From Cyanobacteria bacterium UBA2855 (GTDB taxonomy: Bacteria; Cyanobacteriota; Vampirovibrionia; Gastranaerophilales; Gastranaerophilaceae): DNA of 38,414 nucleotides. The stretch spans positions 1-38,414 of the forward strand of contig DEFJ01000003.1 in assembly GCA_002350725.1 (NCBI GenBank), in the 5' to 3' direction. Position 1 is the first letter of the stretch; each line of letters starts with the position of its first letter. The notes beneath the pieces are model-generated. The model did no database searches. It was not told the DNA's origin and saw only the letters and a list, made by a program, of their open reading frames with translations. Below, piece after piece: positions 6,234-14,877 of the stretch. The translations under genes and the position numbers were made by a program.

Positions 6234-8510
6234 ATGGCATTAAAATTGGAAGTTCAGGTTGAAGGCAATAAAATATATTCTCCATTACGAGATAAGTGGC
6301 TTGTATTAACTCCGGAAGAACAAGTAAGACAGAGTTATATATGCCGTCTTGTAAATGTATATGGCTACGATCTTGAACAAATGGACGAAGAATTAAAAGT
6401 CAACAACTCTCACCGCGGTCAAGGTAAGGCTAGAGCAGATATTGTAATTTGGAAATCAAAAGAAGATAAAAAGAAAAATAAAGCTGCTTTTATTGTTGTT
6501 GAATGTAAGGCCGAAACGGTAAAAATTAGGCAGGAAGATTATTATCAAGGTGCAAATTATGCAGCATGGTCAGGTGCAAGTTTCTTTGTAACAACGAATG
6601 AAAAAGAGACTAAATTCTTCCGTGTTGATAAAGATTCTATGCCAAAAGATCTTGATGAAATTATAGATATTCCAAATGCTTCAATTATTAATGACCAAAA
6701 GAAAGTCGATAAATTGCTTTCTCAAACGAAGGCTTTTTCAAGAGATGAGTTTGCTAAACTGCTTCAAAAATGCCATAACATTATAAGGAATAATGACAAA
6801 TTATCTCCGGAAGCTGCATTTGATGAAATCAGTAAAATTTTGTTCATGAAAATAAGATATGAAAGAAATCCTGATGAAGAAGTTTTATTTTCCTTAGAAA
6901 AGTTTCAAAGAGATGAACAACAGTTTGAAAAAAATATAAAAAAGCATTTACCGGCAGAAGCCCAAATTCCTTATATGCAATATTTGTTTAAAGCGACAAA
7001 AGATGAATTCGCTGAAGATAAACTATTTGATTCTTATGAAACAATCAAAATTAAGCAATATAGCTTTGAACAAATTGTTAAAGAATTAGAAAAATACAAT
7101 TTATCAGCAACATCTGATGATGTTAAAGGTATAGCATTTGAACATTTCTTAGGAACAACTTTTAGGGGTGAATTAGGACAATTCTTCACTCCTCGTACGA
7201 TAGTAGATTTTATGGTAGAAGTTCTTGACCCTCAAGAAGGTGAAACAATATGCGACCCGACTTGTGGTTCCGGCGGATTTTTAATTAAATCTTTTGAATA
7301 TGTAAGAGATAAAATTGAAAAAGACGTTGAAAACTATAAAAAAGAATTAAAGGCTCAACTATTTGATGAAAAATATGAAAAACTTTCTGAAAAAGAACAG
7401 TTAGAAATTAATGAGAAATACAGCAATATCTTGAAAAAATTAAATTCAGATATTAATGTACCAAATAAATCGTATTCAAAGCAAACTGAAGCAGAAAAAA
7501 ATAGAAGAATTTCAAAACTTTCCTCTAGCTGTATTTATGGAACGGATGCCAACCCTCGTATGGCAAGAACTTCAAAGATGAATATGATAATGCATGGTGA
7601 TGGACATGGCGGAGTTCATCATCACGATGGTTTGATAAACGTGAATGGAATTTTTGAAAACAGATTTGATGTAATCTTAACCAATCCGCCTTTTGGTGCA
7701 AGAATTGAAAAAGATTATAAATTAAGTGAAACTGATCGTTTCTATGACGAAGATAAACTAAAAGAATATGAAAAGCGCTATGGTGATGACTGTATCAAGC
7801 AAATCAAGGAATTAAATAAAGCTATTGATGACGGTCAAAAGATCCTTGATAGATTCGATTTAGGTAAAGTTAGTGGTTTGACAGAAGTTTTATTTATGGA
7901 AAGATGTTTAAAACTTCTTAAACCGGGCGGAAGAATGGGAATTGTTTTACCAGAAGGTGTATTAAATAATTCTAACCTGCAAAAAGTAAGAGATTATTTT
8001 GAATCAGAAGCAAAAATTCTCCTAATCACTTCAATCCCACAGGATGTATTTATTGCCTCCGGTGCAACAATTAAACCTAGTCTATTATTTTTTAAACGCT
8101 TTACAGAAGAAGAACGTAAACAATATGCTGAGGCAAAAAATAGAGCCGTAAAAACTGTAGACAAAGAATTTGAACCGCAAGTAAAAGAAATTGAAATAAA
8201 ATATGCTAATGATAAAAAAGCTAAAACTAAAGCATTAAAAGAGATTGAAGTAAAAAAAGAAGCGGAAATAAAAGAAAAAACAAAAGAACTTTTCAACTAT
8301 GAAATTCCAATTGTTCAAGTCGAAAAAGCTGGTATTACAACAACCGGTGCAAAATGTGAAAATGAGCTTGAAGATGTAGCTAAAGAATTTAAAAATTACA
8401 GAGATTTAAAAGGTTTGTGGACGGTTAATAAACCTAATATTTCTTATAAAATAAACGGCGAAAAATTAGTTAGAATAACTAACGGTGTAGAAGAGGTTAT
8501 TGATGAATAA
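6234..8510 (+). CDS. N6-adenine DNA methylase with N-terminal nuclease-like domain
   Basis: The protein has 758 residues. Residues 1-160 form an HSDR_N/PD-(D/E)XK-like domain in which D69 and E90-C-K92 keep the nuclease signature. Residues about 250-650 are a HsdM-type N6-adenine methylase: FFTPRTIVDFM, DPTCGSGGF near 340-350 (AdoMet loop) and NPPFG at 484-488 (catalytic). A highly charged helical segment follows near 620-690. Fusion of nuclease and methylase with a separate specificity subunit matches the BcgI-like (type IIB) plan rather than classical type I, and no HsdR helicase is nearby. The start has a usable site (AGAGGGTTAGAGT). The next gene overlaps its stop by 8 bases. Alternatively, the N-terminal domain may only sense DNA. 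Confidence 0.88.
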   Translation: MALKLEVQVEGNKIYSPLRDKWLVLTPEEQVRQSYICRLVNVYGYDLEQMDEELKVNNSHRGQGKARADIVIWKSKEDKKKNKAAFIVVECKAETVKIRQEDYYQGANYAAWSGASFFVTTNEKETKFFRVDKDSMPKDLDEIIDIPNASIINDQKKVDKLLSQTKAFSRDEFAKLLQKCHNIIRNNDKLSPEAAFDEISKILFMKIRYERNPDEEVLFSLEKFQRDEQQFEKNIKKHLPAEAQIPYMQYLFKATKDEFAEDKLFDSYETIKIKQYSFEQIVKELEKYNLSATSDDVKGIAFEHFLGTTFRGELGQFFTPRTIVDFMVEVLDPQEGETICDPTCGSGGFLIKSFEYVRDKIEKDVENYKKELKAQLFDEKYEKLSEKEQLEINEKYSNILKKLNSDINVPNKSYSKQTEAEKNRRISKLSSSCIYGTDANPRMARTSKMNMIMHGDGHGGVHHHDGLINVNGIFENRFDVILTNPPFGARIEKDYKLSETDRFYDEDKLKEYEKRYGDDCIKQIKELNKAIDDGQKILDRFDLGKVSGLTEVLFMERCLKLLKPGGRMGIVLPEGVLNNSNLQKVRDYFESEAKILLITSIPQDVFIASGATIKPSLLFFKRFTEEERKQYAEAKNRAVKTVDKEFEPQVKEIEIKYANDKKAKTKALKEIEVKKEAEIKEKTKELFNYEIPIVQVEKAGITTTGAKCENELEDVAKEFKNYRDLKGLWTVNKPNISYKINGEKLVRITNGVEEVIDE

Positions 8511-9861
8511 TTTAGCTTATAAATATATCTCTACTATATCCTTCTCTGATTTGTATAATTGGAGTTTTCAATATGCCCAAAAATGTGAAAATTTATTCAC
8601 TAATAAATATAAATGCGTTCCAATAGGTTCTTTTTTAGTGCGCATAAAAGATCCTGTAGATATTGAAGATAATCAAAATTACAAAAGGGTTTCTATAAAA
8701 TTATATAATGGTGGAATCACCTTAAGAGATATCGAATTGGGTGTAAATATTGGTACGAAAAAACAATTTCGTATTAAACAAGGGCATTTTTTATTATCTA
8801 AAATAGATGCCAGAAATGGTGCCATAGGTATTGTTCCAGAATCATGCAATGATGCGATTATAACCGGTAACTTTTGGGATTTTGAAATTGATACGGACAA
8901 GGCTGATCCGCAATTTTTGTCTCTTTTAATGACAACTGATTATTTTATTAAATTGTTTGATAAAGCAAGTAATGGTACAACCAATAGGCATTATTTACAA
9001 GAAGATTTATTCTTAAAAACAGAAATCCCATTGCCATCATTAGATATTCAAAAAGAATTTGTCAAAAAATATAATGATAAAATTAAACTTGCATATGAGC
9101 AAGAACAAAAGGCTAAAGATATAGAAAACAGTATTGAAAAATATTGGAATAATGTATTATATATAACTCAGGATAACAGGATTAAATGTGTTACTCCAAA
9201 TTGCAAGTTGAATATTATACAATACAAAGACTTAAATATATGGTCATTTGACAAAAATATGAACGCAAAAGATAATTTTAAATCTGCATACCCCGTTGTG
9301 AATATAGAAGATGTGTGTGATAAAATCACCGATGGTACACATCAAACGCCTAAATACGAAATATCGGGAGTAAAATTTTTATCAGCTAAAGATGTAACAT
9401 CAAAAAAAATTGATATAAATAATGTTAAATATATTGGAAATAAATTACATGAAGAATTAAAAAAAAGAGTTCTACCAAAGCGAAACGACATATTATTGGC
9501 TAAAAATGGAACAACTGGAGTTGCGGCAATTGTTGATTTAGACGAAGAGTTCTCCATTTATGTTAGTTTGGCATTATTAAGACCAAATACGAAAATTATA
9601 TTGCCAAAATACTTGCTGCATTTTGTTAATTCTCAAATTGCAAAAAATCAATTTGATAGTAAATTAATCGGTATTGGGGTTCCAAATTTGCATTTATCAG
9701 AAATCAAAAAAACTAAAATTGTACTTCCAAATAAAAATATCCAAAATGAAATTGTTAGTCATATCGATAAATTAAATGAAAAAATTATGTCTTTAAGAGA
9801 ACAAGCCGAACAAAACAGAATAGCAGCTCAAGAAGAATTTGAAAAGGAGTTGTTTGAATAA
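8503..9861 (+). CDS. hsdS: Type I-like specificity subunit (HsdS)
   Basis: The protein has 452 residues from the ATG at 8503; a TTG one codon earlier is possible. Two target-recognition domains are visible. The first (about 35-200) contains IKQGHFLLSKIDARNGAIG and ends in a coiled-coil spacer (EQEQKAKDIENSIEKYW). The second (about 255-425) contains DKITDGTHQTPKY and LPKRNDILLAKNG and ends in a second coiled coil (LREQAEQNRIAAQEEF). Such subunits bind a bipartite DNA sequence and direct the methylase. ATG overlaps the end of the methylase gene, and its own TAA overlaps the next ATG (TAATG), so the three products are probably made in fixed ratio. Confidence 0.9.
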   Translation: MNNLAYKYISTISFSDLYNWSFQYAQKCENLFTNKYKCVPIGSFLVRIKDPVDIEDNQNYKRVSIKLYNGGITLRDIELGVNIGTKKQFRIKQGHFLLSKIDARNGAIGIVPESCNDAIITGNFWDFEIDTDKADPQFLSLLMTTDYFIKLFDKASNGTTNRHYLQEDLFLKTEIPLPSLDIQKEFVKKYNDKIKLAYEQEQKAKDIENSIEKYWNNVLYITQDNRIKCVTPNCKLNIIQYKDLNIWSFDKNMNAKDNFKSAYPVVNIEDVCDKITDGTHQTPKYEISGVKFLSAKDVTSKKIDINNVKYIGNKLHEELKKRVLPKRNDILLAKNGTTGVAAIVDLDEEFSIYVSLALLRPNTKIILPKYLLHFVNSQIAKNQFDSKLIGIGVPNLHLSEIKKTKIVLPNKNIQNEIVSHIDKLNEKIMSLREQAEQNRIAAQEEFEKELFE

Positions 9862-12425
9862 TGAACAAACAGGATTTACGATATTCGTATTTGGGATATT
9901 TTGCGAGTCAATATGCTAAAAAGGAAGGCATTGACTTTGATACTCTTGAAAATATGGCAGATGGCGATAGCAATCTGGAGCGAGAGGTACTTAAAGATTT
10001 AATTAATGAAGGCATATTAGAAGGAATAGAAGTTTATGAGGATGAACATCTTTCAAAAATAACACAATACAAAGGGAAATTAAAATTAACAACAAAAGGT
10101 ATAAAAGAAATTTTAAACTTATTTCCTGACGAAAAAAAAGAAATAATAGATGATATAAAATCTGATATTGAAAATCAAAAGCATAAAGTAGTATCTCTCG
10201 AAGACATAATTAATAAAGAGAATGAGAGAATATCAAAATTATCTAAAAAGGAAAAAGTCAAAGAAATAAAAGAAAAAATACTATTATTGTTTTGGGATTA
10301 TAACATCAATATTCATAACTATAACGAAGGGAAAATATTACATTCAGAAATAAAATCAAAAATAAGAAAAATTGTTCAGCATTACTATGATGGTGCAATA
10401 TCAACACTATCAAAAGAAGCAATAAACGAATTAAGATTAGAAGACTACATTAAATATAGATATGAAGACAAAAATTCAGAAATACAAATAAATACTTTAC
10501 TTACTCCTAAAGGCATAGCGCATATTAAAAATGAAAAAGCAAAAAAAGAATCTGAACTGAAAGATTATATAGAAAAAAATAACATTAAAATTCCTAATGA
10601 AGTTTTTAAAATACAAAATATTTTAACTGATATTTATGACAAAACAAATACGGTACAATTGCAAACTGCTGCAGAAATGATGCAAAACTCTGGTATTCAA
10701 GCAGCAATGAGAGTTCTCGAAAATGTTCCAATAAATCATATAATGCAAAGTATAAACAAATATTACTCCCCACTTTATAATGAAAGTTTTTTAAGCAATT
10801 ATGATAAATTAATAAATTCAATAAATGATTCTGCAAAAGCAATAAGTAATAACCTTAATCCTGATAAAAAAAGTCTTACAGATCTCATAAAAGAGCCCTC
10901 ATCTAATTTGTATAAAGAATTAACAAAAGAATCTAAAGACCCAGAGCTATTTACATTCGAAGGCATACTTGGTCAAAATTGCGGAGAGGTTGTTACACCA
11001 ACTAGCGAAGATGAAAAAAGAATTCAAGAAAAAGGCTTTAAAGTAGAAAATGGGATAAAAGTTTTACGAGGGTTTGCAAACTCTACGATATTAGCTTTTG
11101 CTTCAAAAAAAGACGAAAACTATCAGAGAGAAGAAAATATTGAGCATCTTAATGCAATAGAAAAATTTGTTGAAAATATGCGAGCGTCAGCAAAATATTT
11201 ACCTGAAGTAACATTAATTGCACGTGGATATGAAAATCTTGAAAGAATAAATTTATCTGGCACTTTATCAAAAACACAGAAGGGAGAGCTAGACAACCTT
11301 GAATATTACAAATTAACAGTATCGGCAGATAAATTATATAGAATAGATGGAAATCACAGACTTGAAGCATTAAAAAAGGATAATTATTATATTCCGTTTT
11401 CAATAATAATTTGGGATGAATCTGATATTAATTCAGATGATGAAGCTTTCTTGTTTTATTTTTTGAATAGTAAAGCAAAAAAATTAACAACCGAAGAAAA
11501 TTTAAAGGGTCTTGTTAATGCAACTACTTGGAAACCGCATGAACTATTAGAGGCTAATAAATATTTACCTCATTTACAGTATTTAGAAGAACAAATTAAA
11601 ACTAATAAATTCTTAAGTTCATATTTTTGTAATAATGAACCAATAAAAAACATTGCTGAAGTCCTAGACAAAATTGAAAGAGATATTGAACTTGAACAAT
11701 TTAAAGAGATATTAGCTTTAACAAATGAACTTTTAATTTGTGATAAGTGGAATGATTTAAAAATTTTTAAATTTTATTGTCAACTTGTATTTTATATCGC
11801 CTTTAAAAACCAAGATAAAAGCGTATGTATAAACATTTTAGATAATATAAATAATTGGGTAAGAAAATATAAATTTGATAATACGACTTTTAATAATCCA
11901 ATTATGTTATACGAAAGTGCCGAAAAAACAAACATAACTCGTCCAATTAAAGTCTTTGTTGCAATGCCATACTACGATGATGAAATTATAGAAGACTTTA
12001 ATGATCAGTTAAAAAAACTATCAGAAGAACTGATAAAAAAATATCCATTACTTGAAAATAGATTTGAAATATATGAGGTAATGAAACATAGAGGTTATGA
12101 AATAGATATTCAAAATCAAATTATCGAACAGATAAAGTCTGCAAATATTTTTATAGCAGATGTTTCTGAGCATATTTGCAAAAAAGGAAATAAAAAAGTT
12201 GATTGTCATGCAAATCCTAATGTAATGTATGAATTAGGTATTGCCAAAGGGCAGTCACATACAGAAATAATATTATTAAAAAACAAGAAAGATAAAATCG
12301 AAGTTCCCTCTGATATTATTACAAAATATCATAATAAATTTGAATTTGAAAAAAAGTTGGCAATGCGCCAAAAACTATTCGAAGCTATTGAAAATATTTT
12401 GAAAGATAAGTTTAACATAATATAA
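9861..12425 (+). CDS. DGxHR-domain protein fused to NDT/TIR-like domain
   Basis: The protein has 854 residues and its start overlaps the HsdS stop by one base. N-terminal residues 1-80 look like a winged helix, and 110-260 are charged helices or coiled coil. Around residue 496 the sequence IDGNHRLEALK matches the core motif of DndB/DGQHR and ParB-like nucleotide-binding domains. Residues 693-854 (IKVFVAMPYYDDE, ANIFIADVSEH, ANPNVMYELGIAKG) form a nucleoside 2-deoxyribosyltransferase/TIR-like fold with the Glu of YELG as probable catalytic residue. Such folds in defence proteins break down NAD or nucleotides. The operon suggests a third component that reads methylation or specificity-complex status and triggers the C-terminal enzyme. 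This is inferred; the domain motifs themselves are seen. Confidence 0.8.
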   Translation: MNKQDLRYSYLGYFASQYAKKEGIDFDTLENMADGDSNLEREVLKDLINEGILEGIEVYEDEHLSKITQYKGKLKLTTKGIKEILNLFPDEKKEIIDDIKSDIENQKHKVVSLEDIINKENERISKLSKKEKVKEIKEKILLLFWDYNINIHNYNEGKILHSEIKSKIRKIVQHYYDGAISTLSKEAINELRLEDYIKYRYEDKNSEIQINTLLTPKGIAHIKNEKAKKESELKDYIEKNNIKIPNEVFKIQNILTDIYDKTNTVQLQTAAEMMQNSGIQAAMRVLENVPINHIMQSINKYYSPLYNESFLSNYDKLINSINDSAKAISNNLNPDKKSLTDLIKEPSSNLYKELTKESKDPELFTFEGILGQNCGEVVTPTSEDEKRIQEKGFKVENGIKVLRGFANSTILAFASKKDENYQREENIEHLNAIEKFVENMRASAKYLPEVTLIARGYENLERINLSGTLSKTQKGELDNLEYYKLTVSADKLYRIDGNHRLEALKKDNYYIPFSIIIWDESDINSDDEAFLFYFLNSKAKKLTTEENLKGLVNATTWKPHELLEANKYLPHLQYLEEQIKTNKFLSSYFCNNEPIKNIAEVLDKIERDIELEQFKEILALTNELLICDKWNDLKIFKFYCQLVFYIAFKNQDKSVCINILDNINNWVRKYKFDNTTFNNPIMLYESAEKTNITRPIKVFVAMPYYDDEIIEDFNDQLKKLSEELIKKYPLLENRFEIYEVMKHRGYEIDIQNQIIEQIKSANIFIADVSEHICKKGNKKVDCHANPNVMYELGIAKGQSHTEIILLKNKKDKIEVPSDIITKYHNKFEFEKKLAMRQKLFEAIENILKDKFNII

Positions 12426-12479
12426 ACTTGATTTAAAATTGACTTTGAGTGATGAATACGACACGTTAAAGGAGGTCGT

Positions 12480-12542
12480 ATGGAAAAAGCCGGATTGAAT
12501 ATCAATCCAAAAGAATTAATAAATATGAAGATGCTTATTTAG
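12480..12542 (+). pseudogene. Truncated copy of the small gene at 13373
   Basis: AAAGGAGG leads to an ATG reading MEKAGLNINPKEL, nearly the same as the start of the gene at 13373 (MEKVGLNITPKEF), including the ribosome site. The frame diverges after 13 codons and stops at 12542. The end is overlapped by a minus-strand gene, so an insertion or recombination event probably cut the copy. Confidence 0.65.
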
Positions 12543-13100
12543 AATATCTGCTGCTTTTTTAGCCGCATCTAATTTGCTTATAAAAGATTTATTTGGATTT
12601 TGCAATGTTTGCCCTGCTTCAATAAAATCCATTGCGTCCTTGAGTTCAGAGTAATAATATTGCTCCTCAGGAGTGAGAAACACTTTCGCACTCATTTGTT
12701 CAATAGTATTTTTAGCATGCTCATAAATCATTTTTATATATTCATCAACTTGGCTGCTATGAGTTTTAAAAGATTTATTTTGGCTATTATAATCGCTTTG
12801 CTGGTAATAATTTTGCTCTTTGTATTGTACCGGATTTGTTAAGCCATTTGGATAAGCATTAACGTATTGAGTTTGATAATTTTGAGGTTGTTGCATGTAC
12901 GTTCTTTTCTGCATAACACATTGATTTGGTATGATATTTTGCATAAATCTACAAGTGGTTTGATGATATATTTTTACCGTTTCAAGTTCTAAGTTATTAT
13001 TAATTCTTTGTTGCTCAATTTGATAACGTTGAAAACTTAGTCTTTTTTTGTTTTCAATTTTTTCTAATTCAATTTGTAAGCTGTCTCTTTGGCTATACAT
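12516..13100 (-). CDS. Gln/Tyr/Asn-rich protein of unknown function
   Basis: This 194-residue protein has three parts. Residues 1-45 are a charged helix, probably coiled coil (ELEKIENKKRLSFQRYQIEQ). Residues 60-115 are a low-complexity Gln/Asn/Tyr-rich stretch. A helical C-terminal domain follows (TPEEQYYYSELKDAMDFIEA). There is no signal peptide. No family is recognised. It stands alone on the minus strand between a truncated and an intact copy of the same small plus-strand gene, which suggests that it arrived by insertion. The Gln-rich middle could act as a flexible linker. A phage- or plasmid-type structural or regulatory protein is possible. Confidence 0.6.
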   Translation of the reverse strand: MYSQRDSLQIELEKIENKKRLSFQRYQIEQQRINNNLELETVKIYHQTTCRFMQNIIPNQCVMQKRTYMQQPQNYQTQYVNAYPNGLTNPVQYKEQNYYQQSDYNSQNKSFKTHSSQVDEYIKMIYEHAKNTIEQMSAKVFLTPEEQYYYSELKDAMDFIEAGQTLQNPNKSFISKLDAAKKAADILNKHLHIY

Positions 13101-13239
13101 ATCCTTTACCTACTTGCTTGTATTTATTAGTGTGCCTACTACAATTATTATTTACTATGTCTTCATGCCTCGCAACCCTTGTGTAACAAAAGATTTACAA
13201 AACTTCTTATTATATTATCAAATCCTATAGGATAAAAAT

Positions 13240-13275
13240 AAGGTTACTATAAAGGTTACTGTAAAGGTTACTGTA
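13240..13275. repeat. Three tandem 12-bp repeats (AAGGTTACTGTA)
   Basis: AAGGTTACTATA, AAGGTTACTGTA and AAGGTTACTGTA follow each other without gaps at 13240-13251, 13252-13263 and 13264-13275. The array lies about 100 bp upstream of the small gene at 13373. Spacing close to one helical turn suggests cooperative protein binding (operator or iteron). A related piece, AAGGTTACTGT, occurs at 26429-26439. Confidence 0.6.
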
Positions 13276-13372
13276 AATTATCAAAAAACATTATAAATGT
13301 GTTGCTATGTAAAGATTTCAATGCTTTCTTTCTCCTTTCACGCTAATGTTGTGTGTCGAAGGAGGTTTTTGT

Positions 13373-13594
13373 ATGGAAAAAGTCGGATTAAATATTACTC
13401 CAAAGGAGTTTAAACAGTTAAGCAAGTGGTCGGAGAATATTTACAACACCGCAGTTGTGATTGATTACTTCGTAGCGAATCAACCGGAGATTGAAGAATG
13501 TTATAATCTTGCACCGGTAATTAGGCATCTGAGAAATGATGCAGATGTTTTAAATGCATTCTTTATTGATCACGAAAAAGAAGTTGAAATTTAA
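13373..13594 (+). CDS. Small acidic protein, unknown
   Basis: This is a 73-residue protein. ATG 13373 was chosen because GGAGG lies 8 bases upstream and because the same start and leader recur in the truncated copy at 12480. It is predicted to be all-helical, with an acidic C-terminus (FIDHEKEVEI) and no membrane segment or known motif. It precedes the retron effector by 55 bases and may share a transcript with it, but an AT-rich promoter-like stretch (13600-13640) stands between them. An antitoxin or regulatory role is possible but has no direct support. Confidence 0.6.
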   Translation: MEKVGLNITPKEFKQLSKWSENIYNTAVVIDYFVANQPEIEECYNLAPVIRHLRNDADVLNAFFIDHEKEVEI

Positions 13595-13649
13595 CATGTA
13601 TAGGTATAATAAAATATCATAAATTACGAATTTATTATATAATCATTCT

Positions 13650-14585
13650 ATGACATATAAACGCTTAAAATCATCAAATATTGAAATCTTAAATTCTATA
13701 TATAGTAAAGTTTTTAAAAAGTTTTTATTTCACTCATCGTATATCTTTTTGTGTGGTAGTAGTGTCAAACAAAAAGATTCTTTCAGGAGGAAATTAAACA
13801 AAAAACTACCAAAACTTTATCCAGATATAAAAATAATATACCCCGAAAATATTTTTAAAGGGTATCTAAAGGATAACCCTAAAAAGGATATGCTAGAATT
13901 AGAAACTGTTTTAGCATCTAATGCAGATGCAATATGTATTATACATGAATCACCTGGTAGTTTTGCTGAGTTGGGAGCCTTTACAAGTGATAATAAATCT
14001 AAATATTTTGACCGAATTATAGTTTTAACAGAAAAACAGTATAGCCGAAAGCAGACATTCTTGAACGTTGGTCCAATAAAAAGAGTTAAGAACAAATATA
14101 AGAAACATCAAATAATGTATGATGAAATAGATCTAATTGAACCAAGTGCTAACTTTATTGATAATTTATATTCATTGATTTGTAATGTAAAGAAAACAAA
14201 CAGACCCTCAAAACAATACTGTATACGTATAACTAATCTTGTTGGTCTAGCATACTTTATTTTGATTTTCCTGTACATAAAAAATTCGAATACCAGTATA
14301 ATTAACCTCAAGAGGGATTTAAACTTATTTTTTAAAAGCAATAAAGAAATTGCAAATTATTATGGTAGTAAAAATGTTAATGACAAAATATATTATGCCT
14401 CAATTCATTATTTGATAGAACAAGAAAAATTCATAGAAGAAAATAATGGTAATATTAAAATAAAAAGAAATGGGATAAAGGAAATCGAGCGTTTAATAAA
14501 AGTGACAAAGGAAAAAGTTACTAATATTCAAAATAATATTGATGTCATAAAACTTGCCAATTTAGAACAAAAACTATACAATTGA
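13650..14585 (+). CDS. Retron effector: nucleoside deoxyribosyltransferase-like with winged helix
   Basis: This 311-residue protein corresponds to the type II-A (Eco1/Ec86-like) retron effector. Residues 25-180 form the nucleoside 2-deoxyribosyltransferase-like fold: IFLCGSSVKQKDSFR at the start and HESPGSFAELGAF with the probable catalytic Glu at 107. A hydrophobic helix (about 196-211) leads to a winged-helix domain at about 215-285 (SNKEIANYYGSKNVNDKIYYASIHYL). In Eco1 this protein is held inactive by the msDNA-reverse transcriptase complex and, when freed, depletes a nucleotide cofactor and kills the infected cell. Here the retron RNA begins two bases after its stop and the reverse transcriptase follows. 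The order effector-RNA-RT differs from Eco1 (RNA-effector-RT). Confidence 0.85.
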   Translation: MTYKRLKSSNIEILNSIYSKVFKKFLFHSSYIFLCGSSVKQKDSFRRKLNKKLPKLYPDIKIIYPENIFKGYLKDNPKKDMLELETVLASNADAICIIHESPGSFAELGAFTSDNKSKYFDRIIVLTEKQYSRKQTFLNVGPIKRVKNKYKKHQIMYDEIDLIEPSANFIDNLYSLICNVKKTNRPSKQYCIRITNLVGLAYFILIFLYIKNSNTSIINLKRDLNLFFKSNKEIANYYGSKNVNDKIYYASIHYLIEQEKFIEENNGNIKIKRNGIKEIERLIKVTKEKVTNIQNNIDVIKLANLEQKLYN

Positions 14586-14586
14586 T

Positions 14587-14870
14587 ATGGGCTATATTCT
14601 TTAGCTAATTAAATAAAATAAAAAATGGGGAATGAAATGCTGACTCCAGGACTTAAATGGAAACATCTAAGGATAATTCTTTTATAAAATTATCTCTTAA
14701 AAGAATTATCCTTAGAATCAAAGAAGATTTTTAAACTTTCTGTTCTAAAAATCTACTTTGATTCCACAAATAAACAAATAAAAGTAGAGAGAAATTTTTC
14801 TTTTTCTCTTCTTTCAAACAAAAAGCAGAGGCGCTCGAGGGTGCTTCGCACCGTAAGGAGTATAGCTCAT
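14587..14870 (+). ncRNA. Retron msr-msd RNA
   Basis: The outer arms a1 (14587-14602) and a2 (14855-14870) pair over 16 consecutive positions, three of them G-U. TTAGC follows a1 immediately, so the branching guanosine is predicted at 14604, as in Eco1. CGTAAGG at a2 also matches Eco1. Inside are a perfect 17-bp stem (14667-14683 with 14699-14715, 15-base loop), an 18-position stem with one mismatch (14716-14733 with 14746-14763, 12-base loop), a 9-bp stem (14786-14794 with 14801-14809) and a GGTGC/GCACC hairpin (14840-14852). The msr part is probably 14604 to about 14666, with one or more of the long stems templating the msDNA. The exact msr/msd border cannot be fixed by eye. Confidence 0.85.
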
Positions 14871-14877
14871 TTTTATT

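Noticed and set aside
8503..9861. Invertible hsdS system driven by the upstream recombinase
   Set aside because: Only one specificity gene and no inverted copy of its recognition domains was found, and the recombinase has a stop codon.
13240..13275. CRISPR-like array
   Set aside because: Repeats are contiguous 12-mers without spacers; no cas genes in the window.
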